This document shows positions 6,083-14,004 of a DNA stretch of 14,840 bases, piece by piece. Location: positions 1 to 14,840 of the forward strand of contig JAEZVB010000146.1 in assembly GCA_023443285.1 (NCBI GenBank), read 5' to 3'. A program made the position numbers and the translations under genes. The notes below the pieces were generated by a model. It saw nothing but the letters and a program-made list of their open reading frames with translations, ran no database searches and was not told where the DNA came from. Position 1 is the stretch's first letter. Every line of letters begins with the position of its first letter. This DNA comes from Bacillota bacterium (GTDB lineage Bacteria; Bacillota; Negativicutes; Sporomusales; Sporomusaceae).

Positions 6083-9000
6083 CTAAGCAGTAGCTTCCCG
6101 CTCATGCATAATTTCAATAAATAACTTAACCAGCGCCGGGTCAAACTGACTGCCGGCGTAGCGTTCAATTTCTGCCAACGCAACACTGGGGGATAACGCT
6201 TTACGGTAGGGGCGGTCATTGGTCATAGCATCAAAGGTGTCAGCAATTGCAAGTATCCGACAAGCTAAGGGGATATCTTCACCACTAATCCCGAGCGGAT
6301 ATCCTTGACCATTCCACCATTCCTGATGCTTCAATATCCAATCGGCAATCGGCGACAAATCAAGCGACACCTGAGCAATACGAAAGCCGATTTCGCAATG
6401 CCGTTTCATAATAGCCCGTTCAGCTTCATTAAGTAGGGTCGGTTTAGTAAGGATACTGTCGGGAATTCCCACTTTACCAATATCATGAAATCTCGCAAAC
6501 AATCGCAGATCAGCCAATTGACGGCGAGAGAGTTTTAGCTTACGCCCCAGATCTCCCACCAAATCCTGCAACCTGTCAGTATGCCCCTCAGTAATATAAT
6601 CCCTGACTTCAAGCGCCTTCATCATGGTCTGCACGATAGCGCTACGACTGCTTTGCCCCTGATGTATCTTTTGCCGGTACATATCATGATCAGCTTGTTT
6701 ATAGATTTCTTCAATATTTTTGCTGCTATGGTAGTCTGCTGCCCATCCGGTCGATAGGCTAACTGGTAGCTGTGGATTATCTTTGTTGTACTCGGCAATG
6801 CGAAGCTGAATATTTTCTATCATGGCATCCATTTTTTGTTTTTGCGGTTCACGTGCAATAATAGCAAATTCATCGCCACCGACTCGAGCAAGCACATCGT
6901 CGGCAAATACGGTAACTGCGCCCAGGATATTAGCTACTGCCCGCAAAAGTTGATCCCCAGCCCAGTGCCCCAACGTATCATTAATTATCTTTAGCCCATC
7001 AACATCACAAATCACAATAGCGACACCACCTTCACTTTGCATCGCCATTTTGCTCATAGTTGCCTCAAAATAAGCACGATTGTATATATTAGTTAAGGCA
7101 TCATACTGACTGAGATAATCCAATTGATCCTTTGAGCGCCGGGCGTCGGTAATATCACGCACCATAGTCAACACTTTTGACTGACCAATTTTTTTAAACC
7201 GGGTTTCCCGAAAATAGACCGTACCGTCGATAGCTACGCTGTACTCATAGTATTGTGTTGTCCCTGTCGCCAGTGCTTGCCTAACATTAAACACATAGTT
7301 GCAGGCAATATCCTTGGGGATTAACTCGCTCAAATGATGTCCGCGTATAGCTTGATCCAACACAGAATAGGTTTCAAAGTCAGGTGATTTCAAATATTCC
7401 AAAACCATCCCGTTATAATCAAGCACAAACATGGCATCCGGTATCGAGTCTAGCACTGCCAATTTTGCAGTCTGCGCCAAAACCAGTTCTGACTCTAATT
7501 GTTTGCGCGCAGTAATATCTCTCATTACCGTAAGACAGCACATTTGCCCATGCACAACCGCCTGTTTGGCACTCACTTCTACAATAATCTGTTTTCCCGC
7601 CCGGTCAACGGCCTTGCCCTCAAATAACTGTGGCTGTCCGCCTGCGACTTTGTTTAAGATTGTTTTTACCAAATCCACCTCTTGCACAGACACAATAGCT
7701 TCCAAACCTTGCAATATAACCTCATCTTCTGAGTATCCAAACATCTCAGAGGCATGTTTGTTAGCCCACAAAACAGAGCCTTTATCTAAATCAGTGACGA
7801 CAATGGCATCATTTGCCCCGTTAAAAATCTCGTTGAGCGTAGTCTCGCTATTGATTCGCGCTGCCAATTCCTGCTGCTGCGAAGCATGGAGTAAGGAGTT
7901 TTGCATTGCTAACGATACCAGATCGGCAAACCGTTCTAACAAAACCACCTGATTTTCATTAAATTGCCGCCCACGCTCAAAAAATACTACACCAAAAACG
8001 CCAATAACTTTCTGTTTACCTTTGATTGGCGCGGCAAAAAAAGCGCTGATTTTTTGCGCATATTCCTCGCGAATACGCCCCTCCCATTGTTGATAGTCAT
8101 TAACCACCATGGCCTGGCCACTCACATACACTTTCCCCAGTAGCCCCATATTTTCAGGCATGCGCGGCGGTCCGCCGATTCCACTATATACCTCCAAATG
8201 ACCATCTTCTGTTGGCCTAGCCAGATAAGCCTCATCTGCCCCCACAATAGTAATGGCGTGAAGCGCAATTTTCTTCAATAAATCGTCTGTATTAAGTTCA
8301 GATATCATACTAACAGCGGTTTCCTGTAAGGCATATAGCAACGCATTCTGTTCTAAAACCTGCTTATTTATCTGTAACAATTCTTCATATTGCGCCCGCA
8401 GTTCTTCTTCCGCCAAGCTTAGCTTGTTATGAGTTTCCTTCAGAGTTTGGTAGCTTTCCTTGAGCTCGGTTTCACTCTGACGAAGCCGGTGATTACGCAA
8501 TACCAACCTGCCTGTATAGATTATAATAAAGAGACTGACAACAGAGGCGGCACCAAGCGCAGTTTGCTGGCGCTTATATAGCGGCTGCAGCACCGACTCC
8601 TTAATTCCGACTTGAATAATCAAAGGGTAATCCGGCATAACCCGATAACTCTGCCACATTCGTTCGCTACCGCTAGCCAGGTTATAAGAACCAATTGGTG
8701 TTTTTGCCGACTCGCTGAACAAGGAATTCTGAGCCATTTCGCTGCCGATTAAACTACTTACACTACCTGCCCGTACGATCTTATCCTGCCCGATAATGGT
8801 AATATCATAATAACCTGAGCTTTCAATTGACTGGTAAAAATCCGAAAAGTAATTAGGGTTTAAAGCAATATATACAATTCCTGCAAAGCTGCCATCTGTG
8901 TTGTTCAGACGAACCGATAACGGAATGGATATTTTATGGGAAACTCGCCCAACAAAAGGCTGTCCAATAAATACTTTGTTGTTGTCTGCAGCTACATGAG

Positions 9001-9415
9001 CCTCAAAGTAAGGTGTCTGCGCCGAATTAAAATTCTCAGGATAGGGAATTAAACTTGTCACTGTCCTTCCGTCGGCATCGACCAAAGCAAACAGATTTAT
9101 CATCGGATCCTGACCAATCAGCTCACCAAAATGGAGTATAGCCGGAGTCACCACTTGCGCGGTTTCGTACTCTTTTTTGATAAAATTGAGATAAAGGCTG
9201 CCGGTATCCAGTACCCTTCTTACATGTTCTTCCAGGGCATAGTTAAACTGTTCTCCGTCTTTTATTATATTGGCAATAGTAACCTGTTTGTCTAAATTCA
9301 TCTGCCAGAATGCTGCGCCCCAAACTCCAATTAGTAAAAAAATACAGAATACGACGACTGCCACATCGGGATAAACCCAATTAGAAAAAAAACGCCTCAT
9401 TCTTTCGCTTGCCAA
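6083..9415 (-). CDS. Membrane c-di-GMP sensor protein with dCache-GAF-PAS-PAS-GGDEF-HD-GYP domains
   Basis: This protein of about 1110 residues combines a c-di-GMP synthase domain and a phosphodiesterase domain. Positions count from the TTG start: TM1 about 17-38; extracytoplasmic Cache sensor about 40-275; TM2 about 283-303; coiled coil about 308-365; GAF about 366-506; PAS about 525-636 and 650-756; GGDEF about 765-915 with RVGGDEF (GGDEF at 846-850); HD-GYP about 925-1095 with FHDIGK at 976-981, VGIPD right after, and GQGYP at 1036-1040. GGDEF looks intact, but the I-site arginine is Phe (FADD), so feedback inhibition is probably lost. The HD-GYP motif reads HQEWWNGQGYP instead of HHExxDGxGYP. 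A longer frame begins with ATG at 9442, but no ribosome binding site precedes it. AAAGGAG lies 8 nt before the TTG at 9415, so I chose that. Net synthesis versus hydrolysis, and the ligand, are unknown. Confidence 0.93.
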   Translation of the reverse strand: MASERMRRFFSNWVYPDVAVVVFCIFLLIGVWGAAFWQMNLDKQVTIANIIKDGEQFNYALEEHVRRVLDTGSLYLNFIKKEYETAQVVTPAILHFGELIGQDPMINLFALVDADGRTVTSLIPYPENFNSAQTPYFEAHVAADNNKVFIGQPFVGRVSHKISIPLSVRLNNTDGSFAGIVYIALNPNYFSDFYQSIESSGYYDITIIGQDKIVRAGSVSSLIGSEMAQNSLFSESAKTPIGSYNLASGSERMWQSYRVMPDYPLIIQVGIKESVLQPLYKRQQTALGAASVVSLFIIIYTGRLVLRNHRLRQSETELKESYQTLKETHNKLSLAEEELRAQYEELLQINKQVLEQNALLYALQETAVSMISELNTDDLLKKIALHAITIVGADEAYLARPTEDGHLEVYSGIGGPPRMPENMGLLGKVYVSGQAMVVNDYQQWEGRIREEYAQKISAFFAAPIKGKQKVIGVFGVVFFERGRQFNENQVVLLERFADLVSLAMQNSLLHASQQQELAARINSETTLNEIFNGANDAIVVTDLDKGSVLWANKHASEMFGYSEDEVILQGLEAIVSVQEVDLVKTILNKVAGGQPQLFEGKAVDRAGKQIIVEVSAKQAVVHGQMCCLTVMRDITARKQLESELVLAQTAKLAVLDSIPDAMFVLDYNGMVLEYLKSPDFETYSVLDQAIRGHHLSELIPKDIACNYVFNVRQALATGTTQYYEYSVAIDGTVYFRETRFKKIGQSKVLTMVRDITDARRSKDQLDYLSQYDALTNIYNRAYFEATMSKMAMQSEGGVAIVICDVDGLKIINDTLGHWAGDQLLRAVANILGAVTVFADDVLARVGGDEFAIIAREPQKQKMDAMIENIQLRIAEYNKDNPQLPVSLSTGWAADYHSSKNIEEIYKQADHDMYRQKIHQGQSSRSAIVQTMMKALEVRDYITEGHTDRLQDLVGDLGRKLKLSRRQLADLRLFARFHDIGKVGIPDSILTKPTLLNEAERAIMKRHCEIGFRIAQVSLDLSPIADWILKHQEWWNGQGYPLGISGEDIPLACRILAIADTFDAMTNDRPYRKALSPSVALAEIERYAGSQFDPALVKLFIEIMHEREATA

Positions 9416-9523
9416 TATAATCACTCCTTTCCTGGAGAACATATCGCAATTGCTGTATTTTAAATTAATTACAAATTATTAACCCATTTCGATAAAAACT
9501 GGTAATATCCTGCAAATTTCTCA

Positions 9524-9542
9524 GCAATATACAGAATATTGC
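9524..9542. promoter_or_regulatory. Palindrome GCAATAT-N5-ATATTGC, possible operator
   Basis: A perfect 7-bp inverted repeat (9524-9530 and 9536-9542) with a 5-base centre lies about 110 bases before the GGDEF/HD-GYP start, in the AT-rich 9443-9629 spacer. It lacks a T run and is too AT-rich to be a good terminator, so a transcription factor site is possible. I see no clear sigma-A promoter in the spacer. The rest of it is AT-rich sequence without other structure except the terminator at its far end. Confidence 0.3.
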
Positions 9543-9569
9543 CAATAATTTTATCTTTATCAAATACCA

Positions 9570-9618
9570 AAAAACCACAAAGGCACAAGTTTGTGTCTCC
9601 ACACATAAACTTGTGCCT
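9570..9618 (-). terminator. Rho-independent terminator after the AraC regulator gene
   Basis: On the minus strand a perfect 12-bp stem (AGGCACAAGTTT at 9618-9607 pairing with AAACTTGTGCCT at 9592-9581) is extended inside by GTGT/ACAC. It is followed by TTGTGGTTTTTT (9580-9569). It starts 12 bases after the AraC stop codon and closes the transporter/regulator unit, separating it from the GGDEF/HD-GYP gene. Confidence 0.88.
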
Positions 9619-9629
9619 CAGCTAATCTT

Positions 9630-10544
9630 TTATTGCCGCTTGAGCTCTTTTACCGGCCTGGCCTCAATATAGCCTCTCTCACCTTGCGGTTCAAGCTGGA
9701 ATCTTGGGCCGGCTTCATCTGCCCAGGTAAACCCATATAGTTCCGGATTATACTCTTTTATAACCTGCCACAACTCCCCAATGGCCTCCATAAAATCCTC
9801 ATCCGCAAAGGGCGGCCCTTGGAACACCATGACCTTGCAGGGCGGTAAATCAATTATGTCAAAGCCTTCCGGTACTTCCCCCGCATAATCACTTGGCACT
9901 TCGACACCTTGTGCATAAACTGAGGTGCCAGGCTTCCTTACATTATCCGGCAGCCACATTCCGATAGGTTCATACAAAGCTTGTTTGATACTGCACAAAG
10001 TGCCCCATACCTCACAGCCAACTTCTGAACAATAATCAAAATAATTCTCAGCCTTTATGCCCCTTTTGAGGATTAATTTCCTGGCAGGCCTTTCCACCAC
10101 CTGTACAAAAACAGTATTGGTCTTCGGTTTTTCACTCATGCTTATTTCCCCCTTCTGCAGCATAAGGTAATAATCACGGATGCGACTGGGCATAAACAGT
10201 GGAATTGGCGGTGTTTTTTTTCGGTAACAGTGTGGTGTTATGCCAAAGCTTTGCGAGAACGCTCTTGTAAAACCCTCATGAGAGTCAAAAGCAAAATCAA
10301 GAGCTATATCAATAATTCGCTTATCTTCATTCCAAAGTTTTACGGCCGCCCTGGACAGACGCAGAGTACGAATATATGCCAGTGGTGTTTTACCGGTAAG
10401 CTGCTTAAATATTCGCGAAGTATGCCAGGGTGAATAACCCGCCGCCCTTGCCAGCATATACAGAGTAATTGGCTCGTTTATATGCTTCTCAATATAATCC
10501 TGAGCCCGCTGCACCGCATTAATTTTGTCCCAGTTATCATCCAT
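9630..10544 (-). CDS. AraC-family transcriptional regulator with C-terminal GyrI-like effector-binding domain
   Basis: This is a 304-residue DNA-binding regulator of the Rob/SoxS-like layout, with HTH first and ligand domain second. The AraC-type double helix-turn-helix occupies roughly residues 8-108. The first recognition part is AARAAGYSPWHTSRIFKQLTG-like (written here in part), and the second is DIALDFAFDSHEGFTRAFSQ followed by FGITPHCYRK. A linker with FMPSRIRDYYLM leads to a GyrI-like/AraC effector-binding domain at about 140-300 (VVERPARKLILKRG; LPPCKVMVFQGPPF; and a C-terminal EARPVKEL strand). Related domains bind hydrophobic or cationic small molecules and drugs. ATG at 10544 is chosen because AGGAGG lies 7 nt upstream; a frame 8 codons longer from 10568 would place this Shine-Dalgarno inside the gene. 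The membrane fusion protein gene ends 79 nt upstream with no terminator between, so it is likely the last gene of the transporter unit and may control it. The inducer is not known. Confidence 0.93.
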   Translation of the reverse strand: MDDNWDKINAVQRAQDYIEKHINEPITLYMLARAAGYSPWHTSRIFKQLTGKTPLAYIRTLRLSRAAVKLWNEDKRIIDIALDFAFDSHEGFTRAFSQSFGITPHCYRKKTPPIPLFMPSRIRDYYLMLQKGEISMSEKPKTNTVFVQVVERPARKLILKRGIKAENYFDYCSEVGCEVWGTLCSIKQALYEPIGMWLPDNVRKPGTSVYAQGVEVPSDYAGEVPEGFDIIDLPPCKVMVFQGPPFADEDFMEAIGELWQVIKEYNPELYGFTWADEAGPRFQLEPQGERGYIEARPVKELKRQ

Positions 10545-10555
10545 GTTCTCACCTC

Positions 10556-10590
10556 CTGCAGAAAGCATATCATAATTGCTGCAGATGCTT
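10556..10590 (-). promoter_or_regulatory. Inverted repeat and paired CTGCAG sites in front of the AraC gene
   Basis: On the minus strand AAGCAT (10590-10585) and ATGCTT (10569-10564) form a 6-bp inverted repeat. Each arm is followed by CTGCAG (10584-10579 and 10561-10556), the second running into the AGGAGG ribosome binding site. A TATGAT sequence (10574-10569) lies between, although I find no good -35 for it. This could be an operator for autoregulation or an mRNA hairpin affecting translation. Function is inference only. Confidence 0.3.
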
Positions 10591-10623
10591 CTTGACTCTC
10601 CTTGCTAATGTTAGCCCTGCTGA

Positions 10624-11541
10624 CTATAAACCTGACGGCGTTATCGCCAGCTGAGCCGTCATATTCCAGCGCAGCCTTTCATCCCATCGCTCCGGCGCGA
10701 CCGTAACAGTATAAGTAATATCACCGCGTTTTTTTTCTCCATAAGCTCTGATGGCCTTTACCTTTCCCGGTATCTCCAGGCCGGGTATACCGTCAAAGGT
10801 TACCGCAACTTGATCGTCTTTTTTTACCCTGGCAATCATTAGTTCTGTTAAGTCGTCGCTACGAATTTCCCAGACACGTTCGTCAGCTATTCTTACCAAA
10901 ACAGTACCAGCGGCAGCATGTTCACCTACCTTAACATCCAGAAAAGCAACTGTGCCATCAATCACTGCTTTGAGTTCAGTCTTATCCAGCAAGCCTTCCG
11001 ACTCTGCCAACCGCGCTTGCTGCGTCTGGAGTTCGGCCTCTGCTTGCGATAATGCTGCCTGGTTTCGTTCTGCCGTAGTCTTCGCCTGATCATATTGCTG
11101 TTTGGAAGTTGCCCCGGCTGTTTCCAGGCGTTTTTGCCGCGTCAATTCGCGCTCAGCATCAGCCAGATTAATTCTCGCCTGCTCCACCGCAGCAGCCGCG
11201 CGGCTTATGTCGGCTCTAGTACTGCCAACCCGTGCCTGATAATCCTGCCGCACCAGCCGGATAATTGGTTGACCGGCCTTAACAATATCACCTTCCTGCA
11301 CCAGAACCTCGCCAATTGTTCCCTCAACCGGCATAACCATCTGCGCATAATGCACCGGAAAAACAATTCCTTCGGCCAACACCCGTTTATCGGCCTTAAT
11401 AGCCGCTATATCCTGTTTTTCTCCCTGACGGCCAAAGTTGAGCCACCAGGCACCTGCACACAAAGTAGCAACAATAAGCCCCGTCAATAGCCAGTGTCGT
11501 TTAAACCACGTCCCCAAAGTTCCTAACCTTTCTGGTATCAT
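10624..11541 (-). CDS. HlyD/MacA-type periplasmic adaptor (membrane fusion protein) of an ABC exporter
   Basis: This 305-residue protein is anchored by an N-terminal membrane segment (about 17-34) preceded by basic residues. It projects to the outside and links the ABC permease to a partner, which in a diderm would be an outer-membrane channel. The half-lipoyl motif PVEGTIGEVLVQEGDIVKAG (70-89) and its second half DGTVAFLDVKVGEHAAAGTV (195-214) flank a long alpha-helical hairpin (about 103-187) rich in Ala, Gln and Glu. A beta-barrel domain follows (about 220-300). The protein is shorter than E. coli MacA (about 370), mainly at the C-terminal membrane-proximal region. ATG at 11541 has GGAGAGG upstream. 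The permease stop is 30 nt upstream, so it belongs to the same operon. The presence of an adaptor argues for export or envelope transfer rather than uptake. The substrate is unknown. Confidence 0.92.
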   Translation of the reverse strand: MIPERLGTLGTWFKRHWLLTGLIVATLCAGAWWLNFGRQGEKQDIAAIKADKRVLAEGIVFPVHYAQMVMPVEGTIGEVLVQEGDIVKAGQPIIRLVRQDYQARVGSTRADISRAAAAVEQARINLADAERELTRQKRLETAGATSKQQYDQAKTTAERNQAALSQAEAELQTQQARLAESEGLLDKTELKAVIDGTVAFLDVKVGEHAAAGTVLVRIADERVWEIRSDDLTELMIARVKKDDQVAVTFDGIPGLEIPGKVKAIRAYGEKKRGDITYTVTVAPERWDERLRWNMTAQLAITPSGL

Positions 11542-11571
11542 TACAACCTCTCCGTTCTTCTTTATTCCTAT

Positions 11572-14004
11572 TTATTCATAGCCAAGTACTTCGCGGACAC
11601 TTAGCCTGGCAGCATTCCGCGCCGGCAGCACACTGGCAACTATTGAAAGCACTACCGAAAGCACCAACCAAATTCCCACTCCTAGGAAACTAAAGGAAAA
11701 CGCCAACGGGCTCTGCAAAAACATTACTCCAACCTGATAGCTAAGTAGTGCCGCTACCGGTAAAGCCAACATGACACCTAGCAGCCAACTGAGCACACCA
11801 ATGCATAAGGCCTCAACAATAAATATCTTGCCAATGTCGATACTGGAAGCGCCAATAGCCCGCATGACTCCAATCTCACGCGTTCGTTCCAACACGTTGA
11901 TCCCCATCGTACCCATAAGGCCTAATGCGCCGACAATAGCGAGCAATATCGCCATCATCAACAAAAATGCCGTCAATATGTCGAACTGGGATTTAATACG
12001 TTCTTTCTGTTCCCAGGTTATATCCACATTCTGAACACGAAGATTATTATTCTTCAAATGTTCCTCCAATTTTCTTCCTAATGCCGTTTGTTCCTGTGGA
12101 TTACCTGACTGAGCCACGATCTGAACCGACCTCGCTCCGCCCGCTTCCTGAATCGCCCCGGTAAACCAGGAATAAGGCGAATATACGATAGGGCCTGTCA
12201 GCGTACTTTTCGCAATTCCTACTACTGTAAATTTGAGCTTGCGAGTACCAATTTTGAGGACGGCCGGACTGCCTACTTTTAGTTGTGGACTGTCTTTCAA
12301 GACCTCAGTATTAACTACCAGCGCGCTTTCGTCCTCAGGTAACAGCCAGCGTCCCTCTATAATTTTGGGTTGAATCATCTTGGTATCTACCGGCGGTGCC
12401 AATATAAACACATTTTTGCTGGCATTATCTTCCGACTCTTTCCGTTCATCCCTAAGTATCCGGCCAGACGTAAAGCCCCACGGCTCAGCTGCCTTGACAC
12501 CGGGAATCTGTAACACTTCATGTTCAATTCTGGTTGCCCGGTAATTTTGGGTAAAGCCAACAGAAATATCATATCGGAAATAGTCCAGCGCATCATCTAA
12601 TGTAGTGTACAGCGATGCTCTAATAGAAAAAACTGCCATAAATACAGTCCCCGCCACTGTCAGCGTAAGTAGCGTCAGTGCCAGTCGCCATTTACGGCGG
12701 AATGTATTTCTAAGGGAAAGCAGGATGGGACGAGACAACCTGTTTACTAGCTTGAGCAGCCGTTCTATCCAGCGATCCAGCCGTCCCTTGCCTGTCATAC
12801 TGCCAATACCAAAATCGCTGACCGCCTCGCGCACCGTTACTCCCGTTCCTCGCCATATTGGCCAAATAGCGGCAGCGAGAGGCACCACAATAGCGGCAGC
12901 CCCCTCGACCAGTATAACCCTAGGTGGTAATTCTAAGCCGCCTGAATCAAAGTTAAATACCTGCGCCATAAATCCTGTAACAGCACTAGCCGCCACAGCC
13001 CCTAGTGGGGCAGCAACCACGAGCGACAACAAGCCATAGACCCCCACCAACACTAAGTACATTCGCAGAATCTGGTCGCGCCGCGCGCCAATCGCCTTCA
13101 TAATCCCAATCTGGCGAATTTGCTGGGTCAATATTGCTGATACGGTATTTACTAACAAAAAAGTACCCAGCAGCAGTGACAACACACCAAGCACAGTCAG
13201 CAGCATAATCAGCGCATTGATGATACTCTGCATCTGATGTTCGCCGGGCTTATTAGCTTGCAGCCAAAATACGGTTGTATTACCCTGTTCCAGCTTACTC
13301 CATGCCCTGCGGCCAATGGCTTCAATCGGTTCCAATTTCTTTCCTTCCAGCACCCACGGTTCAACAACAAAATTCACCTGATCCAGCCGCCGCTCTTCGT
13401 CCAGCTTTTCCAGTGTATCCATACTGATATAGCCATAAGAACGGCCGCTAAACATACTAGGAACCTGGCTGGGATCATACACAATACCTTTCACCTTCAG
13501 TGTCCGCTTACGTCCGGCAGGCGTCTCCACCTGAATACTGCCGCCTGTTGTTACGCCTAACTCAGCAAGCGATGACCGTTCCAATAGTACATCGCCATCT
13601 CCCGGCGGCCAGGCACCGCTCTGGCTTTTAACAATATTCACTTTTTGCTTGTTATAGTCGGGAATGGCCGTCAAATACATCTGCCGCCACTCGCCACCTG
13701 CGGTACGTACACGTAAGTCAACATTCCGTCGTCCTTCCGCTTCTTTAACGCCGCGCAGTCCGCGCACACTGTCTACCAGTTCTGGGTCAAAGGGATCGGC
13801 ATAAATACTGGCACTAGCCGGCGCCGCCGATTTCCAGCTAAGCGTTAAATCCCGATCAAACATAAGATAAGAACTATACACCATTCCTACCGCAAATACC
13901 CCAACAGTTATAGACAATACAACAAGCAATGTCCGCAGCTTATTTCCCCATAAATCAGCCAGTACCTTGCGCCAGCGCGGCGATACTACTGGATAGTTAC
14001 TCAT
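11572..14004 (-). CDS. ABC transporter permease, FtsX/MacB-LolC-like, with duplicated core
   Basis: This 810-residue integral membrane protein is the transmembrane component of the transporter. It contains two FtsX-type modules in tandem. Predicted membrane helices lie at about 24-44, 262-290, 314-343, 364-386, 440-460, 673-700, 728-754 and 770-796, making eight in all. Large extracytoplasmic MacB-like domains follow helix 1 (about 45-255) and helix 5 (about 461-670). The cytoplasmic coupling segments RQIGIMKAIGA (297-307) and REIGVMRAIGA (709-719) after the second helix of each module are the signature of this family and confirm the internal duplication. The protein ends in VREVLGYE, the usual FtsX tail. 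Because both halves are in one chain, one permease probably pairs with two ATPase subunits. ATG at 14004 overlaps the ATPase stop by 4 nt (ATGA), and GGAG lies 8 nt upstream. Such machines move lipoproteins, peptides or drugs by mechanotransmission; the cargo here is unknown. Confidence 0.94.
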   Translation of the reverse strand: MSNYPVVSPRWRKVLADLWGNKLRTLLVVLSITVGVFAVGMVYSSYLMFDRDLTLSWKSAAPASASIYADPFDPELVDSVRGLRGVKEAEGRRNVDLRVRTAGGEWRQMYLTAIPDYNKQKVNIVKSQSGAWPPGDGDVLLERSSLAELGVTTGGSIQVETPAGRKRTLKVKGIVYDPSQVPSMFSGRSYGYISMDTLEKLDEERRLDQVNFVVEPWVLEGKKLEPIEAIGRRAWSKLEQGNTTVFWLQANKPGEHQMQSIINALIMLLTVLGVLSLLLGTFLLVNTVSAILTQQIRQIGIMKAIGARRDQILRMYLVLVGVYGLLSLVVAAPLGAVAASAVTGFMAQVFNFDSGGLELPPRVILVEGAAAIVVPLAAAIWPIWRGTGVTVREAVSDFGIGSMTGKGRLDRWIERLLKLVNRLSRPILLSLRNTFRRKWRLALTLLTLTVAGTVFMAVFSIRASLYTTLDDALDYFRYDISVGFTQNYRATRIEHEVLQIPGVKAAEPWGFTSGRILRDERKESEDNASKNVFILAPPVDTKMIQPKIIEGRWLLPEDESALVVNTEVLKDSPQLKVGSPAVLKIGTRKLKFTVVGIAKSTLTGPIVYSPYSWFTGAIQEAGGARSVQIVAQSGNPQEQTALGRKLEEHLKNNNLRVQNVDITWEQKERIKSQFDILTAFLLMMAILLAIVGALGLMGTMGINVLERTREIGVMRAIGASSIDIGKIFIVEALCIGVLSWLLGVMLALPVAALLSYQVGVMFLQSPLAFSFSFLGVGIWLVLSVVLSIVASVLPARNAARLSVREVLGYE

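Noticed and set aside
7431..7952. 173-residue plus-strand frame opposite the GAF/PAS region of the HD-GYP protein
   Set aside because: Its length is a by-product of codon bias in the minus-strand gene; the translation is Ser/Thr/Ala-rich with no domain, and the opposite frame has clear PAS and GAF motifs.
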